In this document: positions 57,953-64,000 of the stretch, piece after piece
How positions within the stretch are numbered: position 1 is the stretch's first letter
Layout: each line of letters starts with the position of its first letter
NCBI RefSeq assembly: GCF_018798885.1
Contig: NZ_CP076361.1
Location: forward strand, 992,001 to 1,056,000
Length of the DNA: 64,000 nt
Reading direction: 5' to 3'
Origin: Gemmobacter fulvus
Lineage (GTDB): Bacteria > Pseudomonadota > Alphaproteobacteria > Rhodobacterales > Rhodobacteraceae
Notes under the pieces: model-generated
The model's input: the letters and a program-made list of their open reading frames with translations, nothing else
What the model was told of the DNA's origin: nothing
The model's database searches: none
Position numbers and translations under genes: made by a program

Positions 57953-58630
57953 TTACGCGGCGAAGGCCACCGCGTCAACGGGAAAGCGCGCCGCCAGATC
58001 CGCCGCCCATACGGCATCCACCGCATCCAGCGGCCCCTGCGCCATCGGACGAAAGCGCAGCCGGAACGCAGCCAGCAGCAGATCATCGGCCACATCGGGA
58101 TAGCCGAAGCGCCGCGCATCGGCGCGAAAATCGCCCGGCTCCGCGCCCGGCTCGGGCCAGACCGACAGCCCGCGCCGCGCCAGACGCTGCCAATCGAATC
58201 GCGGCCCCGGATCGGCCTTGCGCCCCGGCGCCATGTCGCTATGCCCGATCACCCGCGCCGCAGGGATCTGCCAGCGCGCCATCACATCGGCCAGCACGCC
58301 CTCCAGCGCCGCCATCTGCGGCTCGGAAAACGGTGCATCGCCCGGATTGGCCAGTTCGATGCCGATGGACCGCGAGTTCACATCCTGCGCCCCGCCCCAG
58401 CCACCTGCCCCGGCGTGCCAGGCGCGCAGTTCTTCGGGCACAAGCGCCTGAACCGCGCCGCGTTCCGAAATCAGGTAATGCGCCGAGACTTCGGCAGCAG
58501 CATCACACAGCCGCGCCGCAGCCTCGGCACAGCTGGGCATCGCGGTGTAATGCAGCACGATCAGATCCGGCAGCACGCCATTGCGGCGCGGCCCGAAATT
58601 CGGCGAGGGAAACTCCGCACGCATCGGCAT
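57953..58630 (-). CDS. N-acetylmuramoyl-L-alanine amidase (AmpD-like)
   Basis: 225-residue zinc amidase of the Amidase_2 family that cuts the amide bond between MurNAc and the peptide, in recycling of peptidoglycan fragments. Zinc ligands are in IVLHYTAM (His near 27) and GHSDMAPGRKADPG (His and Asp near 130-140), together with SIGIELANPG. No signal peptide, consistent with cytoplasmic AmpD. The start could be ATG 58630 or 58624. It is cotranscribed with the excalibur lipoprotein 9 bases upstream. Confidence 0.91.
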   Translation of the reverse strand: MPMRAEFPSPNFGPRRNGVLPDLIVLHYTAMPSCAEAAARLCDAAAEVSAHYLISERGAVQALVPEELRAWHAGAGGWGGAQDVNSRSIGIELANPGDAPFSEPQMAALEGVLADVMARWQIPAARVIGHSDMAPGRKADPGPRFDWQRLARRGLSVWPEPGAEPGDFRADARRFGYPDVADDLLLAAFRLRFRPMAQGPLDAVDAVWAADLAARFPVDAVAFAA

Positions 58631-58639
58631 GATCGCGCC

Positions 58640-59326
58640 TTATTGCACGGCGTTGCGGAAGGGCGACGGATCCCAGCTGCAGGCGAAGCCATCGCCATCC
58701 GGGTCCAGCCCCTTGCGGTCCTTGTCCGGGCCACCGGCCTCAAGGAACGCGGTCTGCGCCAGATCGGCGGAAGCAAAGGCGGCACAGGCGCTTTCGGCGC
58801 TGCGCAATTGCAACGACGACCGTGAATAGACCGGTGTGCCCACCGGGTTCGAGGTCTTGAGCGCGAAATCCACGATATTCGGGCCCGAACTGCTGCGCGG
58901 TGCCAAAGGCACAGCCGGTGCTGGCATCACCGGCGTCACTGCGGTCATCGGGCTGGCGGCCAAGGGCGCAGCAGCGGGCGCGGTGCTGCCGATCACGGCC
59001 CCTGCGTTGGGGCTGCCGATCACCACCGGCACTGGCGGCACCGCACCGCCCCCGGCGGCGCGGTCAATCGCGGCGCCCAGACGTTCGGTTGAAAACCCGT
59101 TGGCGGGCGGGGTGCCCAGCGGCTGCGCGGCAACACCGCCCGGCACGATCGGCTGTGCGCCCGGGGCCAGCACCGGCGCGCCATTGCGCAAGGCGGCCTC
59201 GCGCTGTGCTTCATAGCTGCCATATTCCCCGAACCCGACCCCGGAGGCCGAATCCGGCACCGGTGCCGAACAGGCCGCAAGGGCAAGCGGCGACAAAAGC
59301 ATCAAAGGCAGCATTACGCGACGCAT
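58640..59326 (-). CDS. excalibur-domain lipoprotein
   Basis: 228-residue lipoprotein. The signal peptide ends in a lipobox LAAC (Cys near residue 19), so it is anchored in a membrane from the periplasmic face. A long Pro/Ala/Val-rich low-complexity middle leads to a C-terminal excalibur calcium-binding motif, DPDGDGFACSWDP, with a Cys pair. Excalibur domains sit on extracellular nucleases and surface proteins. It lies 64 bases downstream of gatA and directly before the amidase gene, which hints at a cell-wall role. Confidence 0.87.
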   Translation of the reverse strand: MRRVMLPLMLLSPLALAACSAPVPDSASGVGFGEYGSYEAQREAALRNGAPVLAPGAQPIVPGGVAAQPLGTPPANGFSTERLGAAIDRAAGGGAVPPVPVVIGSPNAGAVIGSTAPAAAPLAASPMTAVTPVMPAPAVPLAPRSSSGPNIVDFALKTSNPVGTPVYSRSSLQLRSAESACAAFASADLAQTAFLEAGGPDKDRKGLDPDGDGFACSWDPSPFRNAVQ

Positions 59327-59345
59327 GACAGTCTTCCCAAAGCTG

Positions 59346-59367
59346 AACCGGCCCCGCAGGGCCGGTT
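59346..59367 (-). other. hairpin after gatA
   Basis: A 9-bp perfect stem AACCGGCCC / GGGCCGGTT with a CGCA loop lies 23 bases after the gatA stop codon. There is no T run, so it may attenuate rather than end the transcript. Confidence 0.55.
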
Positions 59368-59390
59368 GTGACAGTCGATCTGGTGGCCGA

Positions 59391-60887
59391 TTACCACCAT
59401 TTCTGCGGCTTGGCCACAAAGCCCGCCGCACGTTCCAGAACATAAGCGTGATTCAGCAGATCACCCTCTTCCCAAGGCCGCCCGATCAGTTGCAGCCCCA
59501 GCGGCAGGCCATCCGGGTCCAGCCCGACCGGCACCGAAACCCCCGGCAACCCGGCCAGGTTCAGCGTCACGGTGAACACATCGTTCAGATACATGTCCAC
59601 CGGATCGGCACTTGCCATCTCGCCCAGACCAAAGGCGGGGGTCGGCGTCGCGGGTGTCAGGATCGCATCGACCCCCGCCGCGAAAGCCTGTTCGAAATCC
59701 CGCTTGATCAACGCGCGCACCTTGCGGGCCCGGTTGTAATAAGCGTCATAGAACCCTGCCGACAGCACATAGGTGCCGATCATGATGCGGCGCTGCACCT
59801 CGGCCCCGAAGCCTTCGGCGCGGGTCTTTTCATACATCTCGGTGATGCCATCGCCCGCCGCCAGCTTGGCGCGGTGACCATAGCGCACCCCGTCATAGCG
59901 GGCGAGGTTGCTCGACGCTTCGGCGGGCGCGATGACGTAATAGGCGGGCAGCGCATATTTGGTATGCGGCAGCGAGACATCGACGATCTCGGCCCCGGCA
60001 TCGCGCAGCATGTCGGTGCCCAGCGCCCAGATCCGGTCAATCTCGGGGCGCAGGCCCGCCACCCGATATTCGCGCGGAATCCCGATCTTCTTGCCGCGGA
60101 TGTCGCCGGTCAGCGCCGCTTCGAAATCCGGCACCGCCATATCGGCGCTGGTGCTGTCTTTCGGGTCATGCCCGGCCATGGTGCCCAGCATGATCGCCGC
60201 ATCGCGCACCGATTTGGTCATCGGCCCGGCCTGATCCAGCGACGAGGCATAGGCGATGATACCCCAGCGGCTGACCCGGCCATAGGTCGGCTTGATGCCG
60301 ACGATGCCACAGAAGGCCGCAGGCTGACGGATCGACCCGCCCGTATCGGTGCCGGTCGCCGCAATGCACAGATCGCCCGCAACGGCAGAAGCCGAGCCGC
60401 CCGACGACCCGCCCGGGGTCAGCTCGCGGTCATCACTGCGCCAGGGGTTCACCGCCGGACCATAGCAGGACGACTCGTTCGACGAACCCATGGCGAATTC
60501 GTCCATGTTCAGCTTGCCCAGCATCACAGCGCCGGCATCGAACAGCTTGGCGGTCACGGTCGATTCATATTCGGGCCGGAAGCCTTCCAGAATGTTCGAG
60601 GCGGCCTGCGACGGCACGCCCTTGGTGCAGAACAGATCCTTGATGCCCAGCGGGATCCCGCAGAGATCCGGCGCATCGCCCGCCTTCAGCCGCGCATCCG
60701 CCGCCCGCGCCTGATCCAGCGCGATTTCGGGGGTTTTGTGCACATAGGCCGATAGCGCATCGCCCGCATCCATCGCCGTCAGGCAAGACATGGTCAGATC
60801 CACCGCCGACAGATCGCCCTTGCGCAGCGCATCGCGGGCTTCGGCCAGTGTCAGGCGGTTCGCCCCGCTTGTATCAGACATGCTCAT
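59391..60887 (-). CDS. gatA: aspartyl/glutamyl-tRNA amidotransferase subunit A
   Basis: Amidase subunit of GatCAB, which converts Glu-tRNA(Gln) and Asp-tRNA(Asn) to their amides. It has 498 residues. The Ser-cisSer-Lys triad is present: Lys in [10 protein letters not shown], and the glycine/serine-rich [13 protein letters not shown] with [12 protein letters not shown]. It overlaps gatC by ATGA. GatB is not in the window. It gives ammonia from glutamine to the activated tRNA in GatB. Confidence 0.97.
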   Translation of the reverse strand: MSMSDTSGANRLTLAEARDALRKGDLSAVDLTMSCLTAMDAGDALSAYVHKTPEIALDQARAADARLKAGDAPDLCGIPLGIKDLFCTKGVPSQAASNILEGFRPEYESTVTAKLFDAGAVMLGKLNMDEFAMGSSNESSCYGPAVNPWRSDDRELTPGGSSGGSASAVAGDLCIAATGTDTGGSIRQPAAFCGIVGIKPTYGRVSRWGIIAYASSLDQAGPMTKSVRDAAIMLGTMAGHDPKDSTSADMAVPDFEAALTGDIRGKKIGIPREYRVAGLRPEIDRIWALGTDMLRDAGAEIVDVSLPHTKYALPAYYVIAPAEASSNLARYDGVRYGHRAKLAAGDGITEMYEKTRAEGFGAEVQRRIMIGTYVLSAGFYDAYYNRARKVRALIKRDFEQAFAAGVDAILTPATPTPAFGLGEMASADPVDMYLNDVFTVTLNLAGLPGVSVPVGLDPDGLPLGLQLIGRPWEEGDLLNHAYVLERAAGFVAKPQKWW

Positions 60888-61171
60888 TCCACCACCTTCG
60901 GCACGGCAAAGAACCCCTCGCGGGCATCGGGGGCGTTTTTCAGGACCAGAGCCTGAATATTGCCATCCGTCACCACATCCTCGCGGCGTTTCAGCCGCAT
61001 CGGCGTGACCGAGGTCATCGGCTCGATGCCGGTCACATCCACTTCGTTCAGCTGTTCCATGAAGCCGAGGATATTGGACAGCTCGCCCGCCAGCGCCGGC
61101 AGGTCTCCCTCATCCACCTGGATACGGGCGAGTTTCGCCACCCGGCGTGCGGTTTCAACGTCGATCGACAT
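60884..61171 (-). CDS. gatC: aspartyl/glutamyl-tRNA amidotransferase subunit C
   Basis: 95-residue small subunit that wraps around GatA and stabilises the GatCAB complex. It begins [16 protein letters not shown], with the helix [19 protein letters not shown] and the late [14 protein letters not shown], all typical for GatC. Its stop codon overlaps the gatA start (ATGA). The promoter lies in the 137-base gap to the divergent UlaG-like gene. Confidence 0.96.
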   Translation of the reverse strand: MSIDVETARRVAKLARIQVDEGDLPALAGELSNILGFMEQLNEVDVTGIEPMTSVTPMRLKRREDVVTDGNIQALVLKNAPDAREGFFAVPKVVE

Positions 61172-61308
61172 GGGTCTGAACCCCCTTACAGATTTGCCTT
61201 CCGTTTAACGGCGCGGCGGCTGCGGTGCAAGCCGGGCGCGGCGGGGGGCTGTCATTTCCCGGTCACAGCCCTAGGTTAGGCGCGAAGAACCTATGGAAAG
61301 GATGTTAC

Positions 61309-62004
61309 ATGAAGATCATCTGGCTTGGCCATTCCGGCTTCCGCATCGAGATCGAACAGGCCGTTCTGCTGGTCGACCCCTGGCTGACCGGCAATCCGAT
61401 GTTCCCCGAAGATCAGCGTGACGCCGCCCTGAACGGCGCGACCCATGTGCTGCTGACCCATGGCCATGGCGATCACGCAGGCGATGCCCTGGCCATTTCC
61501 AAACAGCTCGACATTCCTCTGGTGGGCAGTTTCGATATGATCTCGTTCTGGGAAGCCGATCAGGAGATCAAAGGCATCGGCTTCAACAAGGGCGGCACGG
61601 TGCTGCTGGATGGGGCCAAGGTGACCATGGTCAACGCCACCCATTCCTCGTCGATCCAGGGGCAGCAGGGGCCGATCTATGCCGGGGGCGAGGCGGGCTT
61701 CATGATCTCGGGCGAGGGTCAGACCATCTATCTGTCGGGTGATACCGATGTCATGGCCGATATGGGCTGGATGGCCGAATATCACCAACCCAATATCGGC
61801 ATCCTGTCGGCAGGCGGGCATTTCACCATGGATATGGCCCGCGCCGCCTTTGCCGCGCGCAAATATTTCAACTTCTCGACCGTGATCCCCTGCCATTACC
61901 GCACCTTCCCGATCCTAGAACAGGATGCCAGCGCGCTGAAAGCGGGTCTGCCGCCGAATGTTCAGGTGATCGAGCCGCAGGTGATGGAGGCGATCATCCT
62001 CTGA
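61309..62004 (+). CDS. UlaG-like metal-dependent hydrolase
   Basis: 231-residue metallo-beta-lactamase fold protein without signal peptide. Metal motifs are LTHGHGDHAGDAL (His-x-His-x-Asp-His), NATHSSS, SGDTDVM and a late IPCHYRTFP. Family members hydrolyse lactones or phosphodiesters; the substrate here is unknown. ATG 61309 has GAAAGGA upstream. It converges on tadA and overlaps its 3' end by 11 bases. Confidence 0.9.
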   Translation: MKIIWLGHSGFRIEIEQAVLLVDPWLTGNPMFPEDQRDAALNGATHVLLTHGHGDHAGDALAISKQLDIPLVGSFDMISFWEADQEIKGIGFNKGGTVLLDGAKVTMVNATHSSSIQGQQGPIYAGGEAGFMISGEGQTIYLSGDTDVMADMGWMAEYHQPNIGILSAGGHFTMDMARAAFAARKYFNFSTVIPCHYRTFPILEQDASALKAGLPPNVQVIEPQVMEAIIL

Positions 62005-62464
62005 CCATCGGAGGCCGCCGCCCCGCGAAAAAGTCGCGCAGCAGGGTGGCGGCCTCTGCCTCGCTCAGCCCGTCATAGATTTCGGGCGCATGATGGCATT
62101 GCGGGTGGCTGAACACCCGCGCCCCCACCGCCACCCCTCCCGATTTCGGATCCGCCGCGCCATAATACAGCCGCGCGATGCGGGCCGCCGAGATGGCGGC
62201 GGCACACATCGGGCAGGGTTCCAGCGTCACATAAAGGTCATGCCCGGTCAGCCGCTCCTGCCCCAAGGCAGCACAGGCGGCGCGGATGGCCAGCATTTCG
62301 GCATGGGCGGTCGGGTCATGCAATTCGCGCGTGCGGTTCCCGGCCTGCGCCACCACCTGCCCGCCCGGCGCCACGATCACCGCCCCCACCGGCACCTCGC
62401 CGCGCGTCGCGGCCGCCCGCGCCTCGTCCAGCGCGATATCCATGTAACTGCGGAACCGGCTCAC
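61994..62464 (-). CDS. tadA: tRNA adenosine deaminase
   Basis: Zinc deaminase that converts A34 to inosine in tRNA-Arg(ACG). It has 156 residues. The active site is clear: TAHAEMLAIR with the His-Ala-Glu motif, and LEPCPMCAAA with the two cysteines. GTG 62464 is preferred because it gives the usual F-x-x-Y-M-D-I-A-L-D-E-A start and has GAAAGGG upstream; ATG 62443 is the alternative. It is divergent from the pseudouridine synthase gene, both acting on RNA. Confidence 0.93.
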   Translation of the reverse strand: MSRFRSYMDIALDEARAAATRGEVPVGAVIVAPGGQVVAQAGNRTRELHDPTAHAEMLAIRAACAALGQERLTGHDLYVTLEPCPMCAAAISAARIARLYYGAADPKSGGVAVGARVFSHPQCHHAPEIYDGLSEAEAATLLRDFFAGRRPPMVRG

Positions 62465-62472
62465 GCATTGCC

Positions 62473-62495
62473 CTTTCAACCTGAATAAAATACCC
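62473..62495 (+). repeat. AT-rich intergenic repeat, copy 7
   Basis: CTTTCAACCTGAATAAAATACCC copy, less well conserved, followed by G-rich sequence like copy 1. It lies in the 105-base divergent gap between tadA and rluB and partly covers the tadA ribosome-binding site. Confidence 0.6.
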
Positions 62496-62569
62496 TCGGG
62501 GGTCCGGGGGCAGATGGCCTTCGGCGTCTGCTGCCTCAAAGTGGCCTCCTCATACATGCCGGACATCCC

Positions 62570-63688
62570 ATGACAGAACAAGCCAAGCCGAAAGCTGCCA
62601 CCCCGGAGGGAGAGCGCATCGCCAAGGTGCTGTCCCGCGCCGGTGTCGCCTCGCGCCGCGAGGCGGAACGGATGATCCAGCTGGGCGAAGTGTCGGTGAA
62701 CGGCAAGGTGATCGACAGCCCGGCACTGAACGTCACCGCCAAGGACCGCATCACCGTGCGCGGCGAGCCGCTGGCGGCGCGGGAACCGGCGCGGCTGTGG
62801 CTGTATTACAAACCCGAAGGGCTGGTGACTTCGGCCTCGGATGAAAAGGGCCGCGACACGGTGTTCGACCACCTGCCCGAAGATCTGCCACGGGTGATGA
62901 GCGTGGGCCGCCTTGACCTCAATTCCGAGGGGCTGCTGCTGCTGACCAATGATGGCGAGCTGAAGCGGCGGCTGGAACTGCCCTCGACCGGCTGGCTGCG
63001 CAAATACCGGGTGCGGATCAAGGGCAACCCGACCGACCCCGAACTGGAGCCGCTGCGGGCGGGCATCGTGGTGGATGGCGAGCGCTTCCAGCCGATGATC
63101 GTCAGCCTTGACCGGATTCAGGGGGCGAATGCCTGGCTGACCGTGGGCCTGCGCGAAGGCAAGAATCGCGAGATCCGCCGCGCCATGACCCAGATCGGGC
63201 TGACCGTGAACCGGCTGATCCGGGTGTCTTACGGCCCGTTCCGTCTGGGTGATCTGGAACCGAATGGCGTGGAAGAGGTCAAGGGCCGGGTGTTGCGCGA
63301 TCAGCTTGGCTTTGATCCCGATACCGGCGAAGAGCCCGAGGCGCGCCGACCGGCCAGCGCCCGCCCGGCACGCACCCGCGCCCCGCGCGAGGCAGGGCCT
63401 TCGCCCACCAAACCGCAGCGCAGTGCCGAGGCCCCGGCCAAGGCTGCACCGCGCAGCCGCACCGGCGGCAAACCGGCCAGCAGCAAAGGTGCTTTCCTTG
63501 CCCAATCGGCGCAGGGCTATCTGGAGGGCGTTGCCAAAGGCGGCAAACGCCCCTCTCCCGCCGCAAAACCGGGCGGCGGCAAACCCAGCGCGCCCCGCCC
63601 CACTTCGGCAGGGCGCGGCCCGTCCGGCACTGGCCCGCGTGGCGGGGCAAGTGGCGGCCCGCGCGGCGGCAAACCGGGGCGCGGCTGA
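62570..63688 (+). CDS. rluB: 23S rRNA pseudouridine synthase (RluB family) with long basic tail
   Basis: Forms pseudouridine in 23S rRNA (2605 region for RluB). It has 372 residues. An S4 domain (IAKVLSRAGVASRREAERMIQLGEVSVNG) is followed by the catalytic domain with VGRLDLNSEGLLLLTNDG (catalytic Asp) and GKNREIRRAM. The last 120 residues are low complexity, rich in Ala, Pro, Arg, Gly and Lys, and probably bind RNA. It is divergent from tadA. RluB is inferred from the domain order; RluE/RluF are alternatives. Confidence 0.9.
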   Translation: MTEQAKPKAATPEGERIAKVLSRAGVASRREAERMIQLGEVSVNGKVIDSPALNVTAKDRITVRGEPLAAREPARLWLYYKPEGLVTSASDEKGRDTVFDHLPEDLPRVMSVGRLDLNSEGLLLLTNDGELKRRLELPSTGWLRKYRVRIKGNPTDPELEPLRAGIVVDGERFQPMIVSLDRIQGANAWLTVGLREGKNREIRRAMTQIGLTVNRLIRVSYGPFRLGDLEPNGVEEVKGRVLRDQLGFDPDTGEEPEARRPASARPARTRAPREAGPSPTKPQRSAEAPAKAAPRSRTGGKPASSKGAFLAQSAQGYLEGVAKGGKRPSPAAKPGGGKPSAPRPTSAGRGPSGTGPRGGASGGPRGGKPGRG

Positions 63689-63811
63689 CCGCGAGGGGGA
63701 AATCCGTGTGGATTTTCCACTCGTTCCGCCTCTGGTATGGGGGCAATACCTCGCCTATAGTCTGAAAGCGGAATGAATTCTGCCGCGCCCCCTTTGCCCG
63801 TTGGAGGCCCG

Positions 63812-63895
63812 ATGTCCGGCTCAAGCCTGCGAAACCTGAGCTTTGTCCTGCTTCTCGGGCTGATTCTCTATGTCGCCTTCTATGGAGGGGCCTGA
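63812..63895 (+). CDS. 27-aa single-pass membrane microprotein
   Basis: Small ORF of 27 codons with a GGAGG ribosome-binding site 6 bases before ATG 63812. The peptide begins M-S-G-S-S-L-R-N-L and then is one hydrophobic segment (FVLLLGLILYVAFYGG). Its stop lies 1 base before the next start codon (63897), so the two may be coupled. It may be a membrane microprotein or a leader; no family recognised. Confidence 0.55.
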   Translation: MSGSSLRNLSFVLLLGLILYVAFYGGA

Positions 63896-63896
63896 G

Positions 63897-64000
63897 ATGG
63901 CACAGCGGTTTGGCGGCAAATATTCGCCCGATGGATCGGTGAGCCGCAGCCATGATGCGGCCCCCGGCCCGACGCCCCCCAATCGGTTTGACGGCCAGCG
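63897..64000 (+). CDS. truncated hypothetical protein (3' end outside window)
   Basis: The frame opens at ATG 63897, 1 base after the membrane microprotein stop, and stays open to the window edge (34 codons). It begins M-A-Q-R-F-G-G-K-Y-S-P-D and is Gly/Pro/Ser-rich. Too short to assign; it is probably co-transcribed with the microprotein. Confidence 0.6.
   Translation, partial: MAQRFGGKYSPDGSVSRSHDAAPGPTPPNRFDGQ

Overview
The window is GC-rich, gene-dense chromosomal DNA from an alphaproteobacterium, most likely a Rhodobacteraceae/Paracoccaceae member (Rhodobacter, Gemmobacter or Tabrizicola-like). This rests on the hisB-H / hisA-F-E arrangement, a C-P lyase operon with a DUF1045 gene, a CarD/CdnL gene, a DUF1127 gene, an RNase P RNA of alphaproteobacterial type and an Anbu protease cluster. 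No insertion sequence, prophage, CRISPR array or replication origin was seen; the content looks like core chromosome with a few lineage-specific genes.

Layout. 1-7.4 kb: the 3' part of pyruvate carboxylase, two identical tRNA-Gly(GCC) genes, and a four-gene TroABCD-type Mn/Zn ABC importer behind a perfect 15-bp palindrome. 7.4-12.2 kb: histidine biosynthesis (hisB, hisH, hisA, hisF, hisE), with a glutaminase gene coupled to hisH and an opposing DUF2147 gene. 12.2-22.6 kb: phosphonate C-P lyase locus. The operon phnG-H-I-(34-codon ORF)-J-K-corA-L-N runs on the minus strand, phnF diverges from phnG, phnM and a DUF1045 gene sit beyond phnN, and a second phnM-like gene follows phnF. 22.6-31.7 kb: tRNA-Tyr, an RlmB/TrmH methyltransferase, a possible small RNA, a CoA-binding protein, DDAH, a glycosyltransferase-like protein, a LysE exporter with divergent Lrp regulator, a 554-aa unknown, O-acetylhomoserine sulfhydrylase and a SIMPL-domain protein.

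31.8-45.1 kb: a 1022-aa protein joining a GspL/PilM-like N-terminus to a PilP/GspC-like C-terminus, a Kef-type K+/H+ antiporter, cobT and cobS, CarD, a ferredoxin / S4-domain / SUV3-like helicase / TPR operon, an SCP2-like protein and a lysophospholipase-like hydrolase. 45.2-49.2 kb: Anbu protease cluster (ATP-grasp, alpha-E, transglutaminase, Anbu). 49.5-64 kb: ligase-associated exonuclease and ATP-dependent DNA ligase, oligoendopeptidase F, LysR, DUF1127, Bax-inhibitor-1 protein, rpmG, DUF533 protein, rnpB, AmpD-like amidase, excalibur lipoprotein, gatA and gatC, UlaG-like hydrolase, tadA, rluB, and two small genes, the last cut by the window edge.

Translational coupling through ATGA or TGATG overlaps is common. 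A short AT-rich repeat (consensus near TTTCATCTTGGnnCAAATAtCC) recurs at least seven times, nearly always at gene ends, and twice it contributes start or stop codons. The observations most worth following are this repeat family, the corA gene and the tiny ORF inside the phn operon, the second PhnM, two hairpin-rich candidate small RNAs, and the GspL-PilP fusion.
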